Of a stretch of 64,000 nt of DNA, positions 55,474 to 64,000 are shown piece after piece (the stretch's first letter is position 1; each line of letters begins with the position of its first letter). The DNA is from Sphingobacterium hungaricum (GTDB lineage Bacteria; Bacteroidota; Bacteroidia; Sphingobacteriales; Sphingobacteriaceae). Made by a program: the position numbers and the translations under genes. The stretch is taken from positions 3,290,029-3,354,028 of the forward strand of contig NZ_MU158698.1 in assembly GCF_015210005.1 (NCBI RefSeq), read 5' to 3'. The notes beneath the pieces are model-generated. The model was not told the DNA's origin and did no database searches. It saw only the letters and a list, made by a program, of their open reading frames with translations.

Positions 55474-57867
55474 TTAGCGCACTTTAGCACTAACTTCTTT
55501 CTCAAAGTTAAGAATTAATTTTTGAATAATCCCATCAATTTGCTTATCCGTTAGCGTTTTTTCTTCATCCTGAAGCACAAAACTTAACGCATAAGATTTT
55601 TTGCCCGCTGGTAATTTATCGCCTTTATACACATCAAAGATGGTCACATCTTTCAAAAGCTTGCGCTCCGTCTTGAATGCTATTTGCTTTAGTTGCTCAA
55701 AATGAACGGCTTCGTCAAGCAACAAAGCTAAATCACGGCGAACCGCGGGATATTTAGAAACTTCTTGAAACTTAATCTGGTTCTTCCTGATAAATTTCAG
55801 CACAGCATTCCAATCAAACTGCGCAAAGAAAATTTCGCCTTCCGCTTCTGATATTTTGACATTCGTTTTTGCGACAGCACCAAAAGAAACAACTACTTTC
55901 TCCCCTTTCTTATAGTCCAATCCATAATCAAAGTACGTAGAACTCGTTTCTTCAGCTCGCACATCTGCTAATTTCAAACGCTTTAGAATGGCATCAACAG
56001 CGGATTTCAGCTGATAAAAACTCACATTCTTTGCCTCCGTATTCCATTGCTCTGCTTCATTCTTACCTGTTATGGTTAATGCCAAATGTACATTTTCTTC
56101 GTAACCGCTCTCTTTCAAGAAATAGCTTTTGCCAAATTCGAATAATTTCAAATCGGGACTGCGTCGATTCTGATTGTAAGCAACGGCGGTTAAACCTGAG
56201 AACAACAGGTTTTGGCGCATCGTATCCAAATCCGAACTCAATGGATTCAACAACTTCACAGCAGTATCTATATTTTCAACATACGCTTCTTTCGTCAATG
56301 AATTGGAAAGAGTTTCCCGATAGCCATTTGCAATTAACAAGTCAGCAACCTGATTTAAAACTACTTCTTTATCAGGTTTTTCAGAGGTGTTTAATGAAGC
56401 TTTTATTTGGGACTTCAATTCAATATTGTTGTATCCGTAGATACGAAGAACCTCCTCAATCACATCCACTTCACGCGTCACATCCACTTTATAAGGCGGA
56501 ACCTGCACAGTAATTTCTTCTTCATTTTCCTGCGAAACTGTAATTCCTAAAGCCAGAATAATTGCTTTAATCTCTCCTGCCGGAATGTCTTTACCAATCA
56601 ATCGCTGTACGCGTCCATAATTCACCACGAATTCAAATGGCGCGACAGGATTCGGATAAATATCGGTCACTGAAGATACAACCTCACCGCCAGCTAATTC
56701 TTGAATCAGCAAAGTAGCTTTTTGCAAAGCAACAACGGGCATATTCGGGTCCGTACCACGTTCAAAACGGAATGAAGAATCGGTTTTCAAGCCTAATTTC
56801 TTCGATGTTTTACGAACATAAACCGAATTGAAATAAGCACTTTCTAAGAAGATGGAAGTCGTCGCTTCTGATACACCAGAATCTAAACCGCCAAAAACTC
56901 CGGCAATACACATCGGTTTCTCTGCATCCGCAATGACTAAATCCTCAGTACCTAATGTACGTTCCACTCCATCTAACGTCACAAATTTTTCAGCTTCCGT
57001 AGCTAACCGTACAATCACTTTATTTCCAGCGATTTTATCTGCATCGAATGCATGTAAAGGTTGACCTAAATCATGCAAGATATAATTCGTGATATCAACG
57101 ATATTATTGATTGGGCGAACGCCGATTACATTCAATTTTTCTTTTAACCAATCAGGCGATTCCGCTATTTGAATATTGTTGATATGAACACCTGCGTAGC
57201 GCGGACAAGCTTCGGAATTCGTTACTTCGACCGTTTCAAAAACTTGGTTGCCAGCTTTGAATTCAGAAACAGCAGGAAGTTTATACGTCATTTTATAATA
57301 AGCTGCCAAATCACGGGCAACGCCTAAATGCGAAGTTGCATCCGCACGGTTTGGTGTTAAGCCAATTTCGTAGCGATAATCATCTTCAATATTGTATAAT
57401 TCCTTCACACTAGAACCGACATTCGCGTCAGCTGGTAACTCAACAATTCCTGCATGTGAAGAACCCAAACCTATCTCATCCTCACCGCATAGCATTCCTT
57501 CAGAAACTTCACCTCGGATTTTTGATTTCGTAATTTTAAAAGGTTCGCCATTCGTCGGATGACAAGTCGTCCCTACCGTTGCCACAATGACTTTTAAGCC
57601 CGTCCTAACATTCGGAGCGCCGCAAACAATATGTAAAAGTTCTTCTGAACCGACATTGACTGTCGTAATTTTTAATTTATCAGCGTTAGGATGTTGTTCG
57701 CAAGTAATCACTTCGCCAACAACCAGACCCGCTAAACCTCCAGGAATACTTTCTACTTTCTCCAAAACTTCAACTTCAAGACCGATATCAGTCAATACTT
57801 GTGAGATTTCTTCTGGACTTTGTGTAAGATTTAAATAATTCTTTAACCAATTATAGGAAATATTCAT
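55474..57867 (-). CDS. pheT: Phenylalanyl-tRNA synthetase beta subunit
   Basis: 797 residues. Domain order: N-terminal MNISYNWLKNYL, a tRNA-binding EMAP domain (~40-150, VVGEVITCEQHPNADKLKIT), B3/B4 editing domain (VTNSEACPRYAGVHI, GVRPINNIVDITNYILHDLG), B5 (VEVTR-type DVTREVDVIEEVLRIYGYNN), and C-terminal FDX-ACB anticodon-binding domain (FQEVSKYPAVRRDLALLLDE). It makes Phe-tRNA(Phe) with PheS, which is outside the window. Confidence 0.95.
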   Translation of the reverse strand: MNISYNWLKNYLNLTQSPEEISQVLTDIGLEVEVLEKVESIPGGLAGLVVGEVITCEQHPNADKLKITTVNVGSEELLHIVCGAPNVRTGLKVIVATVGTTCHPTNGEPFKITKSKIRGEVSEGMLCGEDEIGLGSSHAGIVELPADANVGSSVKELYNIEDDYRYEIGLTPNRADATSHLGVARDLAAYYKMTYKLPAVSEFKAGNQVFETVEVTNSEACPRYAGVHINNIQIAESPDWLKEKLNVIGVRPINNIVDITNYILHDLGQPLHAFDADKIAGNKVIVRLATEAEKFVTLDGVERTLGTEDLVIADAEKPMCIAGVFGGLDSGVSEATTSIFLESAYFNSVYVRKTSKKLGLKTDSSFRFERGTDPNMPVVALQKATLLIQELAGGEVVSSVTDIYPNPVAPFEFVVNYGRVQRLIGKDIPAGEIKAIILALGITVSQENEEEITVQVPPYKVDVTREVDVIEEVLRIYGYNNIELKSQIKASLNTSEKPDKEVVLNQVADLLIANGYRETLSNSLTKEAYVENIDTAVKLLNPLSSDLDTMRQNLLFSGLTAVAYNQNRRSPDLKLFEFGKSYFLKESGYEENVHLALTITGKNEAEQWNTEAKNVSFYQLKSAVDAILKRLKLADVRAEETSSTYFDYGLDYKKGEKVVVSFGAVAKTNVKISEAEGEIFFAQFDWNAVLKFIRKNQIKFQEVSKYPAVRRDLALLLDEAVHFEQLKQIAFKTERKLLKDVTIFDVYKGDKLPAGKKSYALSFVLQDEEKTLTDKQIDGIIQKLILNFEKEVSAKVR

Positions 57868-58040
57868 GCTTAATTTTTATTAAAGCACAAAGATAGAATT
57901 TTGTGGGGAAATGTTGGTTTTATCGAGTAAAATAGTACAAGTTCGTCTTTCATTGATTTCGTCTGTAGGATTTTTGATTTTCGGTAATTGCTACTAAGAT
58001 TTATTGCTTTTTTACTTCGCAAAATTCAAAGGATTAACGT

Positions 58041-58048
58041 ATTTTTGT
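58041..58048 (+). promoter_or_regulatory. -7 box (TATTTTTG) before purL
   Basis: Fits the Bacteroidota consensus TAnnTTTG and lies 32 bases before the chosen purL start, which also argues against the upstream in-frame TTG at 57988. Confidence 0.4.
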
Positions 58049-58080
58049 ATATTATTATTGAAGAAAATCCAAAAGCACTA

Positions 58081-61000
58081 ATGATTCATTTCTTTGTGAA
58101 CCCAAGCCATAGCGTATTTGCTGTGCAAACTCAAGAAAATCTATCCGTTGAAGATATCGCTAAACTTAACTGGTTATTTGGCAAATCAACAAAACTCGAA
58201 GAAGCTACACTTACAAATTTCTACGTCGGACCTCGTGCAGCGATGATTTCGCCTTGGAGTACGAATGCTGTTGAGATTACTCAGAACATGGGTATTGAAG
58301 GCATTATCCGAATTGAAGAGTTTCAGCCTGTAAGCGAAGATTTTATTGATTTCGACCCGATGATATCGCAGAAGTTCTCGGCATTGACGCAAGATATGTT
58401 TACGGTGAATATTACTCCGGAACCTATTTTAGAAATCGACGATATTGCGGCATACAACGCAAGCGAAGGTTTGGCATTAAGCGCGGAGGAAGTTGACTAC
58501 CTAGATGGATTAGCGTCTAAAATCGGTCGCAAGTTAACCGACTCGGAAGTATTTGCTTTCTCGCAAGCGAATTCAGAACATTGCCGCCACAAGATTTTCA
58601 ATGGAACATTTGTGATTGATGGTGTAGAAAAACCTTCTTCCCTATTTAAATTAATTAAGAAAACATCCGAAACCAATCCTAACGAAATTGTTTCGGCTTA
58701 TAAAGATAATGTGGCTTTTATCAAAGGTCCGCGCGTTACGCAGTTTGCACCTTCGCAAGCTGATGTACCAAGTTATTACGAACAAAAGGAATATGATGCT
58801 GTCATTTCGGTGAAAGCCGAAACACATAATTTCCCGACGACCGTTGAACCCTTTGCCGGTGCAGCAACAGGTTCGGGTGGAGAGATTCGTGACCGTTTAG
58901 CTGGTGGTCAAGGTTCTTTGCCGTTGGCAGGAACAGCGATTTACATGACATCTTATTCCCGTTTGGAAGAAAACCGTCCTTGGGAGAAAGCAATGGACGA
59001 ACGCCAATGGTTGTACCAAACGCCGATGGATATTCTAATCAAAGCATCCAATGGTGCTTCGGATTTTGGAAATAAATTTGGGCAACCGTTAATTACAGGT
59101 TCGGTTCTAACGTTTGAACACGAAGAAGAAGCCCGTAAATTAGGATTTGACAAAGTCATTATGCAAGCTGGCGGTGTGGGTTATGGAAAATTAGACCAAG
59201 CAAAAAAACATGCGCCGAAAGCTGGTGATAAAATTGTGATATTGGGCGGCGATAATTACCGCATTGGAATGGGCGGTGCAGCTGTTTCGTCAGCAGACAC
59301 TGGAGCTTTCGGTTCTGGAATTGAATTGAATGCCATTCAGCGTTCGAATCCTGAAATGCAGAAACGTGCTGCCAATGCAGTCCGCGGTATGGTCGAATCG
59401 GATAACAATCCGATTGTTTCGATTCATGACCACGGTGCGGGTGGCCATTTAAACTGTCTTTCTGAACTGGTTGAAGACACAGGCGGTTTGATTGATTTGG
59501 ATAAATTGCCAATCGGCGACCCAACCCTTTCTGCCAAAGAAATCATTGGCAACGAATCTCAAGAACGCATGGGCTTGGTAATCGGCGAAGAGAACTTGGA
59601 ACAATTGAAACGTGTCGCTGAACGCGAACGCGCACCGATGTATGCGGTTGGTGATGTAACCAACGACCATCGCTTTACGTTCCAATCAAAATCTTCAGGA
59701 GAAAAACCAATGGATTACGCATTGGAAGATTTCTTTGGCTCATCGCCAAAAACGGTGATGAACGATAAAACGATTACACGCAATTATGCGGCATTAAGCT
59801 ATTCGTCAGAACAAATCCCTGCGTATTTAAATCAAGTCTTGCAATTGGAAGCGGTCGCTTCCAAAGATTGGCTGACGAATAAAGTAGACCGTTGTGTTGG
59901 TGGATTGGTTGCCAAGCAACAATGTGCCGGCCCTTTGCAATTGCCTTTGAATAATGTTGGGGTAATGGCGTTGGCGTATAACAACAAAGAAGGTATTGCA
60001 ACTTCGGTCGGCCATTCGCCTGTGGCGGGATTAATTAGCCCTGCTGCAGCAAGCCGTACAGCAATTGCGGAATCACTTTCGAATTTAGTCTTCGCTCCTA
60101 TTAAAAATGGGTTGGCGGGCGTTTCTTTATCCGCAAATTGGATGTGGGCATGCAATAATGAAGGCGAAGATGCGCGTTTGTATGAAGCGGTTGAATCCTG
60201 TTCAAATTTTGCCATTGAATTGGGCATCAACATTCCGACAGGAAAAGATTCGTTATCAATGAAACAAAAATACCCTGACGGGAATGTTATAGCGCCTGGA
60301 ACGGTGATTATTTCTGCGGCAGGAAATTGTACAGACATTACGAAAGTTGTTGAACCAGTTTTGCAAAGAGATGGTGGTTCGATATATTACATCAATTTGT
60401 CGAAAGACGCATTCAAATTAGGTGGTTCGTCATTTGCTCAGGTCTTAAATAAAATCGGTCAAGAGGTTCCGACGATTCAGGATGCTGCTTATTTCAAAAA
60501 CGCGTTTAACGCGGTGCAAGATTTAGTCCTAGACGGACAGATATTAGCTGGCCACGACATTGGTTCTGGCGGATTGGTTACGTCGTTGTTGGAATTGTGT
60601 TTTGCAGATGTGGATTTGGTAGCAGAATATGACTTATCCGGATTAAATGAGGCAGACAGCGTAAAAGCTCTATTCAATGAAAACATCGGACTGGTTTTAC
60701 AAGCGAAAGAAGACAATTCTTTTGAAGCTACATTGCAAGAAAAAGGCATTGAAGCCGTAAAAATTGGTTTTGCAGGAACTGGCCATACCGTAAAAATCAA
60801 AAACAACGGCGACGAGTTTTCATTTGATGTTGCCGAAACAAGAGATACTTGGTTCAAAACATCCTATTTATTGGATAAGAAGCAAACGAAAAATGGGCAA
60901 GCGGACATCCGTTTTGAAAACTATAAAAAACAGCCTTTAACCTATACATTCCCTGCACAGTTCACTGGCAAAAAACCTGAATTGGCAAGCGGTGTGCAAA

Positions 61001-61749
61001 AACCAAAAGCAGCAATCCTGCGTGAAAAAGGTTCTAATTCGGAACGTGAGATGGCAAACGCAATGTTCTTAGCCGGATTTGATGTGAAAGATGTACACAT
61101 GACGGATTTAATATCAGGGCGTGAAACATTGGAAGATATTCAATTTATCGGTGCGGTCGGCGGGTTTTCGAACTCGGATGTGTTAGGTTCGGCAAAAGGC
61201 TGGGCTGGCGCATTCTTATACAATGAGAAAGCAAAGAAAGCCTTAGCAGATTTCTTTGCGCGGCCAGATACATTATCGGTTGGAATCTGTAATGGATGCC
61301 AATTGTTTATGGAGTTGGAAGTTGTTTATCCAGAACATGCTGAACATGGCAAAATGCATCACAATACTTCTCAGAAACATGAATCGAATTTCGTTTCGGT
61401 AAATGTGCAAGAGAATAATTCGGTGATGCTATCCACGTTAGCAGGAAGTACGCTGGGTGTTTGGATTTCGCATGGCGAAGGAAAGTTCCATTTGCCAGAG
61501 GCAGAAGAAAAATACAACATCGTCGCAAAATATGGTTACGAACAGTATCCTGCCAATCCAAATGGTTCGGATTTCAATACAGCGATGCTTTGTGACGCGA
61601 CAGGACGGCATTTAATGACGATGCCTCATATCGAGCGCTCGACATTCCAATGGAACTGGGCGAATTATCCAAAAGGCCGTCAGGATGAAGTGAGCCCTTG
61701 GCTGGAAGCATTCGTCAATGCCAGAAAATGGATTGAAGAAAAAGCATAA
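58081..61749 (+). CDS. purL: Phosphoribosylformylglycinamidine synthase (large type)
   Basis: I place the start at the ATG at 58081 (MIHFFVNPSHSVFAVQTQEN), giving 1222 residues, typical for the large PurL. Order: PurS-like N-terminal part, linker, two ATP-binding AIRS-like halves (SEHCRHKIFNGTF, THNFPTTVEPFAGAATGSGG, ILGGDNYRIGMGGAAVSS, GKDSLSMKQKYPDG), and the C-terminal glutamine amidotransferase with Cys in VGICNGCQLFMEL and His/Glu in MPHIERSTFQWNW. It catalyses the fourth step of purine synthesis, FGAR to FGAM with glutamine and ATP. Ends with its own terminator. Confidence 0.95.
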   Translation: MIHFFVNPSHSVFAVQTQENLSVEDIAKLNWLFGKSTKLEEATLTNFYVGPRAAMISPWSTNAVEITQNMGIEGIIRIEEFQPVSEDFIDFDPMISQKFSALTQDMFTVNITPEPILEIDDIAAYNASEGLALSAEEVDYLDGLASKIGRKLTDSEVFAFSQANSEHCRHKIFNGTFVIDGVEKPSSLFKLIKKTSETNPNEIVSAYKDNVAFIKGPRVTQFAPSQADVPSYYEQKEYDAVISVKAETHNFPTTVEPFAGAATGSGGEIRDRLAGGQGSLPLAGTAIYMTSYSRLEENRPWEKAMDERQWLYQTPMDILIKASNGASDFGNKFGQPLITGSVLTFEHEEEARKLGFDKVIMQAGGVGYGKLDQAKKHAPKAGDKIVILGGDNYRIGMGGAAVSSADTGAFGSGIELNAIQRSNPEMQKRAANAVRGMVESDNNPIVSIHDHGAGGHLNCLSELVEDTGGLIDLDKLPIGDPTLSAKEIIGNESQERMGLVIGEENLEQLKRVAERERAPMYAVGDVTNDHRFTFQSKSSGEKPMDYALEDFFGSSPKTVMNDKTITRNYAALSYSSEQIPAYLNQVLQLEAVASKDWLTNKVDRCVGGLVAKQQCAGPLQLPLNNVGVMALAYNNKEGIATSVGHSPVAGLISPAAASRTAIAESLSNLVFAPIKNGLAGVSLSANWMWACNNEGEDARLYEAVESCSNFAIELGINIPTGKDSLSMKQKYPDGNVIAPGTVIISAAGNCTDITKVVEPVLQRDGGSIYYINLSKDAFKLGGSSFAQVLNKIGQEVPTIQDAAYFKNAFNAVQDLVLDGQILAGHDIGSGGLVTSLLELCFADVDLVAEYDLSGLNEADSVKALFNENIGLVLQAKEDNSFEATLQEKGIEAVKIGFAGTGHTVKIKNNGDEFSFDVAETRDTWFKTSYLLDKKQTKNGQADIRFENYKKQPLTYTFPAQFTGKKPELASGVQKPKAAILREKGSNSEREMANAMFLAGFDVKDVHMTDLISGRETLEDIQFIGAVGGFSNSDVLGSAKGWAGAFLYNEKAKKALADFFARPDTLSVGICNGCQLFMELEVVYPEHAEHGKMHHNTSQKHESNFVSVNVQENNSVMLSTLAGSTLGVWISHGEGKFHLPEAEEKYNIVAKYGYEQYPANPNGSDFNTAMLCDATGRHLMTMPHIERSTFQWNWANYPKGRQDEVSPWLEAFVNARKWIEEKA

Positions 61750-61772
61750 GCTTGCTTTAGTATATAGCATTT

Positions 61773-61806
61773 AAATGCCTTCAAGAAATTGGAGGCATTT
61801 TTTTTG
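61773..61806 (+). terminator. Intrinsic terminator after purL
   Basis: AAATGCCT with a loop of about 12 bases pairs with AGGCATTT, followed by a run of eight T. 24 bases after the purL stop. Confidence 0.8.
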
Positions 61807-61982
61807 CGATGGCAATTTCTTCACGGAATTACCTAAATCAAAACCAATTTGATTTAAAAATCACTCAATGAGGTATTTACTTCTTCTGTGTTTGAAATTA
61901 ATTTTGATACCATCAACTAGAATAAATGATAGGTTATACAATCCTTTATTCTTAGCATCAAATTAACTTAAAATAAAACAAT

Positions 61983-62681
61983 ATGAAAACTCCTATCCAC
62001 CATGTATTGGCTTTGCTCATCAGTTTGCTATTTTTTGCTTGTGACGGAAGTAACGCTGTAGAAGAAATTAATCAGATTACCAAAGAGGAAATCCAGAAGA
62101 AAAAGATTCAGGAAATTATCCCTGACCAGTACCTAGATTCGCTGAGGAAATTAGGCTTAACCATTAATCAAGGTGTCGACCCGGTAAAAGTAGAGGGATA
62201 TTTTAGCTTTACGCCTTTGATTCTCGAAGCAACAAATATTCCAAAGGATACCTACCAGCCGGGCTTTCGATTTACTGACGCAAAAATCCGCTTGTACGAA
62301 CAAGATGATGATTTAAACATTAAGATGTTGGGTAGAATGGTTCTTGCTATAAGAGACACCAGCATTGCGACAGCGATTTCAGGTTCTGGAAATAATTTTA
62401 CGATTTATGGAAAAATTAAATCCGACATCAACGACAAAACAGCAAATTTCGCCGTCATCATGTCGGGTGTTTATGACGGCAATGCCTTGAAAAACATTAA
62501 GTATGGCATTATTTGCATCTCCAATAAAAACCCGGAGGGTGCCAATCCATTTATAAAAGAAGGACAAGGGCGATTGGTGTTTGATAGCGACTTGGCTTCG
62601 GAACGGATTACGGAATCGGTTTTCTTAGCGCTAGGAAACAAACAGCAACAGTTGCAAAGGCATTTGGGGATGGCAAAATAA
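61983..62681 (+). CDS. Lipoprotein, unknown
   Basis: 232 residues. Lipoprotein signal LLISLLFFACDGS (Cys20), an amphipathic, charged stretch (EEINQITKEEIQKKKIQEII), then a ~165-residue beta-rich domain with DAKIRLYEQDD and GRLVFDSDLASERIT. No family recognised. Its own terminator follows. Confidence 0.6.
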   Translation: MKTPIHHVLALLISLLFFACDGSNAVEEINQITKEEIQKKKIQEIIPDQYLDSLRKLGLTINQGVDPVKVEGYFSFTPLILEATNIPKDTYQPGFRFTDAKIRLYEQDDDLNIKMLGRMVLAIRDTSIATAISGSGNNFTIYGKIKSDINDKTANFAVIMSGVYDGNALKNIKYGIICISNKNPEGANPFIKEGQGRLVFDSDLASERITESVFLALGNKQQQLQRHLGMAK

Positions 62682-62705
62682 ACTAACTACGTAGTTTTAT
62701 TAAAC

Positions 62706-62733
62706 AAAAAAGCGGAATTATCTTCCGCTTTTT
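62706..62733. terminator. Bidirectional terminator between convergent lipoprotein genes
   Basis: AAAAAAGCGGAA-TTATC-TTCCGCTTTTT: strong hairpin with A- and T-runs on the two sides, between the stops at 62681 and 62769. Confidence 0.85.
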
Positions 62734-62768
62734 CTGTGTATAGGCTTGAACAAGCTTCTGTATAAATT

Positions 62769-63614
62769 TTAAGCTCTTTTTACTTTGTAGGTTCTGTAAA
62801 TATAAAAACCTGCTCCTGCCAAAAGAAACAAAACCCAAAGGTTCGATAAGGCAAGAATAATTTCCTTAAAGATAAACCATCCATTTTCCAAACTCAACAA
62901 CAGGCGATTTCCAAACGAAGGCTTGTAATTGTATAGATTATCATTCGCCACCACAAAAGATTGTACGGTATTGTCTTGGTAAAAATTCAAGGTGATGGTG
63001 CTGTATTTGACTTGTGAATCAATGCTTAAATTTTCGATTTTCTTATCGACATAATCATCTTTGATGTATAGCGAAGTTCCTACGTTTGGTTCTTTTTTTG
63101 TCGCAAACTTATTGATGGTTTCGACCGCTTCTACCCTATTTTCCACTTTTAGTTTATTCGACAGGTAATACAGGCTTTGGTCATCCAACTTCATGGAGGC
63201 ACTATTGACAAAAACTGCAAGCTTTGGAATCGAATTGGTAAATTCGTCCAATTTTTCTGCCGGGATTTTTGCCACTAGATAACCTTCTGTACGATAAGAA
63301 TTAATTTCCTTTAATGAATCCGAAGAAAGTTTTACTTTTTGACTTTCATAGACATTGCTTTCGATTTTAAACTCAGCAACCGTTCCGCCTTTTTCTCGAA
63401 TTGATTTGCTTAACTCTTCTTTGGTTTTTTGAACATCTTTAACGCGAAAGCGCATATCGGCAGTTTTAATAATTTTAGCTTCATCGATAGAATCCATTGA
63501 ATTGGAATCTAGAATAGCTTCGGTGGACGCATTGGAAGAATCATATTTTTCCGCATTTTGACAAGCAAAGACCAGCGATGAGGCAACCGCCATAGCAATA
63601 AATATTTTTTTCAT
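62769..63614 (-). CDS. DUF4349 lipoprotein
   Basis: 281 residues. Lipoprotein signal (VASSLVFACQN, Cys18), then a DUF4349 domain with KIIKTADMRFRVKDVQKTKEEL and GYLVAKIPAEKLDEFTNSI, and a C-terminal transmembrane helix (LSNLWVLFLLAGAGFYIYRTY). DUF4349 proteins are envelope proteins of unknown function. Both the N-terminal lipid anchor and the C-terminal helix are typical of the family. Confidence 0.82.
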   Translation of the reverse strand: MKKIFIAMAVASSLVFACQNAEKYDSSNASTEAILDSNSMDSIDEAKIIKTADMRFRVKDVQKTKEELSKSIREKGGTVAEFKIESNVYESQKVKLSSDSLKEINSYRTEGYLVAKIPAEKLDEFTNSIPKLAVFVNSASMKLDDQSLYYLSNKLKVENRVEAVETINKFATKKEPNVGTSLYIKDDYVDKKIENLSIDSQVKYSTITLNFYQDNTVQSFVVANDNLYNYKPSFGNRLLLSLENGWFIFKEIILALSNLWVLFLLAGAGFYIYRTYKVKRA

Positions 63615-64000
63615 GATGTACGTTTTTTAAAGATTTAATCATTTTTTAAATTATTGCTTCAAATGGCCATAAGAAGTCAACGAGTTTATAATTATTGTCG
63701 TTGTTTTCAGTATATACAGAAAATTGAATTAGGTAACCCGATGGGTAATTCAAAAGTAAACATCCAAAATTCAAAAGTATGGAAAGGCTGCTATCGCATC
63801 TCCTATTTGGTTCAAAAGGCATATTTTGTAGAGATTGTAATATTTTTGTGTATTTTTCAAATTAAAAAGTAAAAATTAAAAAGTAAAAATTAAAAAGCCT
63901 TTCTAGCTGTTAATAATTTCGTTGGCACACACGTTTCTCGTGCGCTTTCTCTGCGACCAACTCCGCAAAACTCTGCGGTAAACCTTTCCAAAATAAAAGA
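63615..64000. other. Right-edge intergenic region with low-complexity repeats
   Basis: A plus-strand frame of 72 codons at 63654-63872 has poor composition and ends inside AT-rich repeats, so I do not call it. The last 100 bases hold CTCTGCG-type motifs (CTCTGCGACC, CTCCGCAAAA, CTCTGCGGTAAA) that recur in degenerate tandem form, resembling a common dispersed bacterial repeat. Confidence 0.4.
63861..63898. repeat. 14-base tandem repeat, 2.7 copies
   Basis: AATTAAAAAGTAAA is repeated with exact period 14 (two full units and the first ten bases of a third). Typical slippage-prone sequence in an intergenic region. Confidence 0.7.

Noticed and set aside
59832..60338. Minus-strand frame of 168 codons inside purL
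   Set aside because: Shadow of purL; no start context or family likeness.
63654..63872. 72-codon frame near the right edge
   Set aside because: Composition unlike a protein, ends in a low-complexity AT repeat, no ribosome-binding site.
1..64000. CRISPR arrays, tRNA or rRNA genes, phage structural genes, conjugation genes
   Set aside because: None seen on either strand; the defence island has no adjacent integrase or recognisable attachment site in this window.

Overview
The window is chromosomal DNA of a Bacteroidota bacterium, most likely a Sphingobacterium-like member of the Sphingobacteriaceae. The evidence is the AT-rich composition, SusC/SusD pairs with GH92 enzymes, Bacteroidota-type promoter boxes (TAnnTTTG), TPR regulators with C-terminal helix-turn-helix domains, and a housekeeping block (purL, pheT, zapA, rny, gpsA, hemF) of Bacteroidota type. 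No tRNA, rRNA or CRISPR array was seen.

Layout. (1) 0.3-7.7 kb: an FG-GAP beta-propeller protein, a TPR/HTH regulator, and a run of five small envelope genes that includes a TPM-domain protein. (2) 7.8-12.5 kb: an anti-phage defence island on the minus strand. One tight operon holds an AAA ATPase and an RloB/TOPRIM-like protein (RloAB/AbiL type, both intact), then a patatin-like CapV effector and a CD-NTase (type I CBASS), both broken. Fur-box-like palindromes sit in front of it. The right edge is scarred by REP-like repeats and by a junction joining two unrelated gene remnants. (3) 12.6-15 kb: a PhyH dioxygenase and a divergent AraC regulator. (4) 15-42.5 kb: a large polysaccharide-utilisation locus with two SusC, two SusD, DUF4961- and DUF5004-like lipoproteins, two GH92 alpha-mannosidases, an SGNH hydrolase, an Lgt paralogue, a ricin/propeller lipoprotein, a DUF6377-type regulator and a divergent GH78 rhamnosidase. 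(5) 42.5-46 kb: an IS256-family element with an exact 8-bp target duplication that has split one gene (WD40 domain plus membrane domain) into two pieces. (6) 46-64 kb: GH43, DgkA, a pair of M16 proteases, hemF, gpsA, rny, a candidate 6S RNA, zapA, pheT, purL and small lipoproteins.

How the parts work together. The PUL would bind mannose-rich glycans at the surface, import them through SusCD and trim them with GH92 enzymes; its regulator is encoded beside it. The defence operon appears to have been a composite of two systems of which only RloAB is still intact. The RNase Y-6S RNA-ZapA-PheT block is core metabolism.

Main discoveries: the composite and partly decayed RloAB-CBASS operon with its operator-like palindromes, the IS256-split WD40 membrane gene, and a 6S-RNA-like structure between zapA and rny. 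All calls come from reading sequence and motifs; no database search was run.
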